A stretch of 5,560 nucleotides of DNA, taken from positions 1 through 5,560 of the forward strand of contig CAYGQD010000326.1 of the NCBI GenBank assembly GCA_964351855.1, in the 5' to 3' direction. The notes under the pieces are model-generated. The model searched no databases, was not told the DNA's origin, and was given only the letters and a program-made list of their open reading frames with translations. Below, one piece after another: positions 1 through 5,560 of this stretch (position 1 is the stretch's first letter; the number at the start of each line of letters is the position of its first letter). The DNA comes from JBCDHN01 sp964351855 (GTDB taxonomy: Bacteria > Verrucomicrobiota > Verrucomicrobiia > Verrucomicrobiales > DEV007). A program made the translations under genes and the position numbers.

Positions 1-47
1 ACAAACGACGAAAACGAAGGGGAGTTTTGGCCGAATCCCCGATTTTC

Positions 48-78
48 GGAGCCGGGCGGGCGAAGTCCGCCAGGCTCC
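48..78 (-). terminator. GC-rich hairpin at the 3' end of the carbonic anhydrase gene, candidate terminator
   Basis: Read on the minus strand, GGAGCC (78-73) pairs perfectly with GGCTCC (53-48). After one mismatch, GGCGG pairs with CCGCC, leaving a loop of about 7 nt. The 5' arm begins at the last base of the carbonic anhydrase stop codon (80-78), which is where an intrinsic terminator would sit. The base following the stem is not a U-tract (it continues GAAAATC), so this is not a textbook rho-independent terminator. It could be a transcript-stabilising 3' stem or a weak terminator. The pairing is seen directly; the function is inferred. Confidence 0.4.
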
Positions 79-722
79 TAGCGCGAGTCATTCCCAAAAA
101 ACTCGACCACTCCGGTTTCGAGGGAGTATTCCGCGCTGACGACCAGGAGCTCATGGTGCAGAATCATCGCTTCCAGGATGGGAGAGCCGTGACGGAGATC
201 GAAGGCTGAGGTCCGAATATTGGCGCGAACCGCTTCATCCAGGAGTTGTTCCGAAGTTTGGCGGGTTCTTAATTTCAAGAGGGCTTCGACTGCTGGCTGA
301 ATCCGGCTGACGATGGAACTCAAGTTGGCGGAGCGGTTTTCCTTCGGCCGTTCCAGTTCGTCGAGCGTCACTTTCACCGCGCCGCACTTGGAATGGCCCA
401 GAACGACGACGAGGCGGGTGCCAAAGCGTTCCGCCGCATATTCCACGCTTCCGATTTGCGAGGGTGCAACCACATTCCCCGCGACTCGAATCACAAAAAG
501 ATCGCCCAGTCCCTGATCGAAAATGAGCTCGGCCGGAACTCGGGAATCGGAGCAGCCAATGATGATGGCAAAGGGCTTTTGTCCGGCCATCAGATCCCGG
601 CGACGTTGGTCGTTCGAGCAATGGTCTTGTCGCAAATGATCGGTGGCAAAGCGTCGGTTGCCGTCTTGCAGGCGTTTGAGAGCTTGTTGCGGTGTAATCA
701 TGAATTGCGCTACCGCGCCCAT
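78..722 (-). CDS. Beta-class carbonic anhydrase
   Basis: Predicted zinc enzyme of 214 residues interconverting CO2 and bicarbonate in the cytoplasm. The beta-class signature is complete: CSDSR at 57-61 gives the zinc ligand Cys57 and the Asp59/Arg61 dyad, and HSKCGA at 110-115 gives His110 and Cys113. Between them lies the conserved stretch FVIRVAGN (76-83). The C-terminus has the usual pattern LRHGSPIL...YSLETGVVEFF (176-209). No signal peptide is visible and the length is normal for the short bacterial beta class. The start is uncertain. ATG at 722 gives the listed protein, but Met8 (ATG at 701) is equally plausible because neither has a good Shine-Dalgarno sequence and MITPQQAL is a common family beginning. 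It is divergent from selA, with no evident functional link. Family assignment is firm; a role in bicarbonate supply or pH balance is inferred. Confidence 0.95.
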   Translation of the reverse strand: MGAVAQFMITPQQALKRLQDGNRRFATDHLRQDHCSNDQRRRDLMAGQKPFAIIIGCSDSRVPAELIFDQGLGDLFVIRVAGNVVAPSQIGSVEYAAERFGTRLVVVLGHSKCGAVKVTLDELERPKENRSANLSSIVSRIQPAVEALLKLRTRQTSEQLLDEAVRANIRTSAFDLRHGSPILEAMILHHELLVVSAEYSLETGVVEFFGNDSR

Positions 723-800
723 CGTTGTCGTCTGGAGACCGATCCGTCAACGTTGAACTTTTTGATTGCCCGCCCCTGTCTCACCTCCGAGTTTCCGAAA
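723..800. promoter_or_regulatory. Divergent intergenic region between carbonic anhydrase and selA
   Basis: This 78-bp spacer must hold the 5' signals of both outward-facing genes unless transcription starts inside one of them. On the minus strand TTGACG (750-745) is followed after 18 bp by AACGAT (726-721), a weak sigma70-like pair. It overlaps the ATG at 722, so it would make sense only if carbonic anhydrase starts at Met8 (701). For selA, TTGAAC (753-758) resembles a -35 box, but nothing resembling TATAAT lies at the right spacing. No strong Shine-Dalgarno sequence precedes the selA ATG; there is only a GAG about 10 nt upstream. Promoter assignment is inference. Confidence 0.35.
747..756. 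promoter_or_regulatory. Perfect 10-bp palindrome TCAACGTTGA, possible operator
   Basis: TCAACGTTGA equals its own reverse complement and lies within the divergent spacer, overlapping the -35-like hexamers of both directions. This is the geometry expected of an operator for a dimeric regulator controlling both genes. The symmetry does not extend further (746 G opposite 757 A). A 10-bp palindrome can occur by chance in a spacer of this size at a few per cent, so this is only a candidate. Confidence 0.25.
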
Positions 801-2198
801 ATGTCTAAGCCCAAGCCTCCCCTCAGTCGCATCCCCGCCGTAGAGAAGGTTCTCAATGCGCTCAAAAAGAGCGATTTCCAGTCCCGATTGCCCCAACCGC
901 TCGTGACCGAGTTGGTTCGTCAGGAAATCAGCGAACTTCGAGAACAGGTTCGGGCCGGGACCGTCGAGCCGGGCGAGTTTGAGGAAATCGTCGGGGAAAT
1001 CCGGCAGAAGCTGGCTGCCTTGGAGCGTTCTCGTTTGCAGCCGGTCATCAACGGAACCGGCGTGATCATTCATACGAATTTGGGGCGCTCGCCGCTTAGC
1101 TCGGCGGCTGGTGATGCGATTCGCGAAATCGGGACAGGCTACAGCAATTTGGAGTTGGACTTGGACTCGGGAGATCGGGGGAAGCGGGGCGGCTATTTGG
1201 AGCGTTGCCTGGCGCTGCTGTGTCAGGCTGAAGCTGCGACCGTCTCGAACAACTGTGCCGCTGCGTTGATTTTGATCCTCAAGCATCTCGCGAATGGCGA
1301 GCGGAACGAAGTCGTCATTTCGCGGGGAGAGTTGGTCGAAATCGGTGGCGGTTTTCGTGTCCCGGCGATCATGGAAACGAGTGGGGCGAAGTTGCGCGAA
1401 GTCGGCGCGACGAACAAAACGTCGCTGGAAGATTACGAACAAGCGATTGGTCCTCAGACCGGCATGTTGCTCAAGGTTCATCGGTCCAACTTTTACATGG
1501 AAGGGTTCGTCGATGAACCGAGCACCGAAGAGTTGGTCGAACTGGGCCGAAAGCACGGGATACCGGTGGTCGAGGACTTGGGTAGTGGGGCGATGATCCG
1601 CACCGACGAATTGGCTCCGATCCAGCGCGAACCGACGGCGGCGGAGGTCTTGGCCCGCGGCGTGGATCTGGTCTGTGTCAGTGGAGACAAGCTGTTCGGC
1701 GGCCCGCAGGCGGGAATCATTGCGGGTCGAGCCGATCTCGTCGCCGGACTGAAGAAGGAGCCGTTCTTTCGGGCGCTGCGTTGTGACAAGCTGATCTTGA
1801 CCGGGCTCCAGGCGGTGGTGACGGAATACTTGAATCATCCTGGCGATTCGACCCCGGACCTTCCTCTTACCAGAATGCTCTCTGCCCAAATCGAAACCGA
1901 TCTCAAACCTCGGGCTGAGCGACTGCTTGAGAAGCTGAATCACGACGCGGTCGCGATCGGCGAAGGAATTTCCCGCTGCGGCGGCGGAACCATGCCGAAA
2001 GCGCAAATCCCCTCGCTGACCCTCGATCTCCGGCCCGCCAACCTCAGTTTGACGAAGCTGGCGGAACGCCTTCGTAAAGGAAGCCCGCCGGTGATGGGAT
2101 ACACTGCGGAAGACGGTTACAAGATCGATCTCCGCACGGTTCATCCCGACCAAGACGAAGCGTTGGCGGCCGCGATCATCGCCGCACTGGGAAATTAA
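801..2198 (+). CDS. selA: L-seryl-tRNA(Sec) selenium transferase (selenocysteine synthase, SelA)
   Basis: PLP-dependent cytoplasmic enzyme converting Ser-tRNA(Sec) to Sec-tRNA(Sec) with selenophosphate as selenium donor. The 465-residue product matches the usual SelA length (E. coli about 463). An N-terminal helical, tRNA-contacting region (about 1-75) begins LSRIPAVEKVL. It is followed by the conserved NGTGVIIHTNLGRSPL (84-99), VSNNCAAALILIL, ISRGELVEIGGGFRVPAIME and VGATNKT blocks. The PLP lysine is in SGDKLFGGPQAG, with Lys297 aligning with the E. coli catalytic Lys295. The frame is open back to 393, but the upstream 408 nt is mostly antisense to carbonic anhydrase and has no SelA similarity; the ATG at 801 gives the normal family N-terminus. 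No strong Shine-Dalgarno sequence is visible. The stop lies one base before the next gene, so the two are probably co-transcribed. A putative selD fusion follows 2.3 kb downstream, supporting a selenium locus; selB and tRNA-Sec are not in the window. Confidence 0.97.
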   Translation: MSKPKPPLSRIPAVEKVLNALKKSDFQSRLPQPLVTELVRQEISELREQVRAGTVEPGEFEEIVGEIRQKLAALERSRLQPVINGTGVIIHTNLGRSPLSSAAGDAIREIGTGYSNLELDLDSGDRGKRGGYLERCLALLCQAEAATVSNNCAAALILILKHLANGERNEVVISRGELVEIGGGFRVPAIMETSGAKLREVGATNKTSLEDYEQAIGPQTGMLLKVHRSNFYMEGFVDEPSTEELVELGRKHGIPVVEDLGSGAMIRTDELAPIQREPTAAEVLARGVDLVCVSGDKLFGGPQAGIIAGRADLVAGLKKEPFFRALRCDKLILTGLQAVVTEYLNHPGDSTPDLPLTRMLSAQIETDLKPRAERLLEKLNHDAVAIGEGISRCGGGTMPKAQIPSLTLDLRPANLSLTKLAERLRKGSPPVMGYTAEDGYKIDLRTVHPDQDEALAAAIIAALGN

Positions 2199-2199
2199 G

Positions 2200-4457
2200 G
2201 TGAATCGGCGGATTTCCAGTTCTCTGGCTTTGGCCGTGTTCCTGTTCGTGGTGGAGGTGCAGGCTGATGACGTCAGTTTGGCAGCGGCGATGACCAAAAC
2301 GGCGCAGGGCGATCTGGAAGGGGCGGAATCGATCTATCGGCAATTGGGGGCCCGCCAGCCTGAAATTGGATTGCCGGCGTGGGCGCGATTCGTGGCATTA
2401 ACCCGGTCAGAGGGCGATGTGGAGGCCTTTCTCGCGGAGCACGCTTCGAGCGAGGTGCTTCCGCTGACGTTGCGGACCCAGATTTGGCTGCAAGCGGGGC
2501 AGGTCGATTCCGCGCTCGCGTACCTGAGGGAGACGGGTGGTTCTGCGATTCGCGATCAACAGTGGGAAGCGGTGCAGTTTGCGGCGGCAATGTTTCTTCG
2601 CGAAGGAGCCCGGAAAGAAGGAATCGAGCTTCTTGCCCAGGGGATTTTGGCGGATTCGGACGGGGTGGCCGCCAGAGATTTGATGGTGGATTTGCTGGAG
2701 CTTCCCGATGCTCTCCTTCTCGCCCCGCAGCCGGTTCTGGCGGCGTTTGCGCAATCGATGACGGGCGACCGGCTTCCGGCCGAGGATTGGCTGGGCGGAA
2801 TGGACGCGATGATCCGAGGAGCGGCGGATTCGGGCCGATATTGGCAACTTCGGGAGACCTGGCTGGCATCGTTGCCCGAGGAGGGCGCGTTTCGGGGCTT
2901 GTTTAGCTCGATCCTTTGTTTCCACGAAGGACGTCTGGGGAAAGCGGAAGCCGCGTTGCGCCAAGTCGAGATCGCCGAGCCCCATCTGGCGATTCACCAA
3001 ATCAGGCTTCTGGCCGCGCTCGGTCGATCCGAAGAATCTGCCCAACTGGCGGCGACGTTTCTTCACCGGCAAGGGCAAGAACCCACCGGCGATCAACGCT
3101 GGTTGGCAGCCGATGCCGCGATCAAGGCAGGGAACTGGGCCCAAGCGCGAAGCTGGATTGACGCAGTCCATTTCGACGAACTTTCGGAAGACTTGCGAGT
3201 TCCGTTTCTTCGTGGCTCACTCCGCCTCGCAGCCGGGGAAGGGGACCGAGCCGCGCTGGTCTCCGCGTTGGCAGCCTTTGTCTCAGAAACCAACTTCGAA
3301 ACGCTCAGGCGAACCCTAAAGACGCTGGCGCAGGAAATGGCGGTTTTCGGTTGGGTCGATGTGATGCGGGAACAAGCCGAAATGCGGGACCTGCGACCCG
3401 AAGAGTGGCTGTTGGTCGCCGAATTGGAGAAAATCCGTGGAGACCCGATTCGCGAACGCATCGCCAGAAGACAGTTCCTTGCGGCGGTCCCCGATGACTT
3501 CACGGGGCTTTCGGAATGGGTGAACCTTGCGTTTCAGGAAACAAATCTAGAGACCGAAGCAGACCTGCGATTTGCCGAGTCTCAAGCGGGAGCGATGATC
3601 CGAGCCCAGCCCTTTGCTCCGAAGCCGATGCGCCTGTTGATGAATCTCTATCGCAAAACGGGGCGTCCCGAACAGGTGCCGCTGGTTCCCGATCTCGTCG
3701 GTTTGGACGCCACCAATCCGAAGCTCCTCAGCCAATGCGGCTATGTCCTCGCGACAGAAGGATTTCCGGAGCGCGCCTTGGAATATTATGAGCGGGCCTT
3801 GGCGATTGATCCGCACGACCAACAGATTTTGATGAACCGGGCGTCTTGTTTCACCCGCCTCGGGCGCTGGGATGAGGCCACGGAATACTATCGGAGTTGT
3901 TTGGAGGGAAGGGCAGGGGAGCGTCCCTATCACATTCACGAATGTCTCCTTCGGCTTTGGGCGATCGCGGAACAGCAAGAAACGGAGGCAGAGTGCCTTG
4001 CCTACTTTGACCGATTGATCGCTCGGGCGGAGCGTCCCTGGAAAGATCGTCTTGCGGCTGAGTTGGTCGCCCTGATGGTTCGGGTTCGTCGCTTGGAAGA
4101 TGCGGCTCGTTTTCAAGAATCGACTCGAAGTGAGGAAAGCGTCATGAATGGGGTTCGCTTGCTGGCACGAGGATTTGTCGAAGCCGGTGTGCCCGATNNN
4201 NNNNNNNGAGTTTGGCCTCCTTGGAAGTCGAGCAGGGAAGAACCGGAGCGGCGATGGCGCGATTGCAACGGCTCGCGTCGAATCCCGACGACCCGGGAGC
4301 TGCCGACGCCTGGTTCTACGCGGCGAGCCTCGCTGACCGCGACGGCAAAAGGGCGGAAGCCAGAGGGCTCTACCAGCAGTTTCTGGATTCGGCCTCGGTG
4401 AACTTTGAACTCCGGCAGAAAGCAGGAAGCCGGTTGGTGATGGGAAACGAATCCTGA
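2200..4457 (+). CDS. Exported tetratricopeptide-repeat protein, interrupted by an assembly gap
   Basis: Large helical-repeat protein: 666 residues before the N gap and 82 after it. It starts at GTG 2200, one base after the selA stop. This start is favoured because it yields a good signal peptide: positive NRR (2-4), hydrophobic LALAVFLFVV (9-18) and a VQA/DD cleavage site near 22/23. The mature protein is Ala/Leu/Glu-rich. A TPR-like unit lies near 32-55 (GDLEGAESIYRQLG), and two clear consecutive TPRs lie at about 508-541 (GFPERALEYYERALAIDP) and 542-575 (GRWDEATEYYRSCLEG). Another, AWFYAASLADRDGKRAEARGLYQQFL, lies after the gap. No catalytic domain or C-terminal anchor is seen. TPRs mediate protein-protein contacts, so a periplasmic or envelope scaffold is plausible, but the specific function is unknown. 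Reading straight through the 10 Ns gives an unrelated tail ending at 4401; the TPR-like C-terminus is in another frame and ends at TGA 4455-4457. It is probably translationally coupled to selA. Confidence 0.85.
4198..4207. other. Assembly gap (10 Ns) inside the TPR gene
   Basis: Ten undetermined bases interrupt the TPR coding sequence. Upstream, the frame set by GTG 2200 ends cleanly at the codon 4195-4197 (Asp). Downstream, the frame with TPR character (SLASLEVEQGRTGAAMARL, from 4209) is offset relative to it. The frames join only if the true number of missing bases leaves remainder 2 on division by 3, for example 8 or 11. The 10-N run is therefore a placeholder, and the missing sequence could be longer. 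The alternative of a genuine frameshift cannot be excluded. Confidence 0.95.
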
Positions 4458-4548
4458 GGGGAAACGCGCTTCGCAATCCGCTACGGCAACTTCTTCGTTC
4501 GAGTTGGAAATCTCCAGCTTCTGGATGTAGCCTCGCGGCCCTGATCTC
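4458..4548 (+). other. Short intergenic spacer between the TPR gene and the selD-type gene
   Basis: Ninety-one bases without a coding assignment. The only local structure noticed is a small TCCAG-CTT-CTGGA hairpin near 4513-4525, with no following U-tract, so it is not a convincing terminator. There is no clear sigma70 promoter and no Shine-Dalgarno sequence before the ATG at 4549. An in-frame TAG at 4528 limits the downstream gene to that ATG. The selenium genes may be one transcript across this spacer, but the sequence does not decide it. Confidence 0.5.
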
Positions 4549-5560
4549 ATGAACGGAGAACTTCCTCAGACTCCTTTTGCCAAAGACCTCGTCCTCGTCG
4601 GCGGCGGCCATAGCCATGCCTTGTTGATACGGATGATGGGAATGAAGCCCCTGGAAGGCGTTCGGGTGACTCTGATCAGCGATGTGGCCCACGCGCCCTA
4701 CTCCGGGATGCTGCCGGGATTGATCGCCGGACTCTATACTTACGATGAGGCGCACATTGATCTTCGTCGCCTGTGTCAATTTGCCGGGGTGCGTTTCATC
4801 TTGGCAGCGGCGAATGGTCTGGATCTCGAAAACCGCAGGGTTCACCTGGAAAGACGGAGTTCGATTGGCTTCGATGTGGTCTCGATCAACATCGGAAGCA
4901 CGCCCAACCAAATCGGCGTTCCCGGAGCGGAGCAGTTTGCGATTCCGTCAAAACCCGTGCCGCAATTGTTGGAGCGCTGGAATCCGATTGTCGAAGCGGG
5001 GACGAAAACGAAAGCTGTGATTGTGGGGGGAGGGGCGGGTGGTGTGGAGATGGTGATCTCCATGAGAAAACGGATGGAGCCGAATCTAGAGGTCGCCATG
5101 GTTCACAGCGGCGCGGAAATTCTCGAGACCCACAATCCGAAAGTTCGGAAGATTTTTCGCGGGATTCTCAAGGAGCGCGGTATTCCTGTGCACCTCGGGG
5201 AGCGTGTCGTTGAGGTGACCAGCGCTGGCGTCGTCTGCGAATCCGGCATGGATATTGCCGGGGATCATGTCTTCTGGGTCACCAATGCCAGCCCGCCGAA
5301 ATGGCTCGCGGAATCCGGGTTGGAGACGGATTCACGCGGGTTTGTCTTGGTTTCGCCCACGCTCCAAGCCACCAAGCATCCTTTCGTTTTCGCGGCAGGA
5401 GATGTGGCCACGATTCAAGGGCATCCTCGGCCCAAGTCCGGCGTGTTCGCCGTCCGCATGGCCAAACCGCTGTGGGCGAACCTGCAGCGTTGGTTCGAAG
5501 ATCGACCCCTGCGCAACTTTCGCCCGCAAAAGGAATTTCTCAGCCTGATTGGAACTGCCA
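4549..5560 (+). CDS. selD: NDH-like FAD/NAD(P) oxidoreductase domain, probable N-terminal half of a SelD fusion (3' truncated by the window)
   Basis: The first 337 residues of a flavoprotein that continues past the window. The N-terminal FAD-binding Rossmann motif is VGGGHSHALL (17-26), followed by the PYSGMLPGLIAGLY stretch (50-63). The second dinucleotide fold carries VGGGAGGVE (159-167), and the FAD-contacting FAAGDVATI lies near 281-289. GGGHSHA with YSGMLPG is characteristic of the pyridine nucleotide-disulfide oxidoreductase family found N-terminal to SelD (TIGRFAM family Nterm_to_SelD). SelD makes selenophosphate from selenide and ATP; the flavin domain is thought to help supply reduced selenium, but its reaction is not established. 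The start is fixed by an in-frame TAG at 4528. The fusion is inferred, because the SelD half would lie beyond 5560 and stand-alone members of this flavoprotein family exist. selA nearby on the same strand supports the fusion. There is no signal peptide. Confidence 0.82.
   Translation, partial: MNGELPQTPFAKDLVLVGGGHSHALLIRMMGMKPLEGVRVTLISDVAHAPYSGMLPGLIAGLYTYDEAHIDLRRLCQFAGVRFILAAANGLDLENRRVHLERRSSIGFDVVSINIGSTPNQIGVPGAEQFAIPSKPVPQLLERWNPIVEAGTKTKAVIVGGGAGGVEMVISMRKRMEPNLEVAMVHSGAEILETHNPKVRKIFRGILKERGIPVHLGERVVEVTSAGVVCESGMDIAGDHVFWVTNASPPKWLAESGLETDSRGFVLVSPTLQATKHPFVFAAGDVATIQGHPRPKSGVFAVRMAKPLWANLQRWFEDRPLRNFRPQKEFLSLIGTA

Noticed and set aside
27..209. 60-residue plus-strand frame at the left edge
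   Set aside because: Most of it is antisense to the 3' end of carbonic anhydrase, and it has no recognisable motif.
393..800. In-frame 136-codon N-terminal extension of SelA
   Set aside because: It is mostly antisense to the carbonic anhydrase gene and shows no SelA similarity. Starting at 801 gives the normal SelA length and N-terminus.
747..2297. 516-residue open frame antisense to selA
   Set aside because: Its Arg/Gln/Asp-rich composition without domain structure is typical of a shadow frame opposite a GC-rich gene. It mirrors selA almost exactly.
4399..4457. TGA at 4455-4457 as a selenocysteine codon in the TPR protein
   Set aside because: No redox motif surrounds it, no selenoprotein family match is evident, and no convincing SECIS-like hairpin follows immediately. 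It is read as an ordinary stop.
4458..4548. Possible tRNA-Sec between the TPR gene and the selD-type gene
   Set aside because: GTTCGAG near 4499 resembles a T-loop, but there is no acceptor pairing, no TCA anticodon arm and no long variable arm, and the space is slightly too short.
3547..4911. 454-residue minus-strand frame spanning the TPR gene, the gap and the flavoprotein start
   Set aside because: It overlaps two well-supported plus-strand genes and reads through the Ns. Its composition is that of an antisense shadow.
1..5560. CRISPR arrays, insertion sequences, long direct repeats or phage genes
   Set aside because: None were seen. Coding density and composition are uniform across the window, with no sign of a mobile element.

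Overview
The window is a 5.56 kb piece of a GC-rich (roughly 60% by eye) bacterial chromosome from a draft assembly; it contains one 10-N scaffold gap. The organism makes, or once made, selenocysteine or another selenophosphate-dependent product. A Gram-negative host is suggested by the large exported tetratricopeptide-repeat (TPR) protein. The protein style and the weak Shine-Dalgarno signals would fit a PVC-type lineage such as Verrucomicrobiota, but nothing here proves the taxonomy.

Layout. Positions 1-77 hold no recognisable gene, only a strong GC-rich hairpin (48-78) at the 3' end of the first gene. On the minus strand, 722-78 encodes a complete beta-class carbonic anhydrase. A 78-bp spacer (723-800) with a perfect 10-bp palindrome separates it from a plus-strand gene string. 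That string is selA (801-2198, selenocysteine synthase), then a gene for a signal-peptide-bearing TPR protein starting at a GTG one base after the selA stop (2200 to 4457, crossing the N gap), a 91-bp spacer (4458-4548), and a flavoprotein gene that runs off the right edge (4549 to beyond 5560). The flavoprotein resembles the NDH-like FAD/NAD(P) domain found fused to the N-terminus of many bacterial SelD proteins.

How the genes fit together. SelD makes selenophosphate from selenide and ATP. SelA uses selenophosphate to turn Ser-tRNA(Sec) into Sec-tRNA(Sec). selA and the putative selD fusion therefore supply consecutive steps. The exported TPR protein between them is not a known part of selenium metabolism; it may be a lineage-specific passenger or a real partner. 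The carbonic anhydrase is divergent and probably an independent housekeeping gene.

The clearest correction to a naive annotation is at the gap. The TPR reading frame appears to stop at 4401 only because the 10 Ns are not the true gap length; the authentic C-terminus continues in another frame to 4457.
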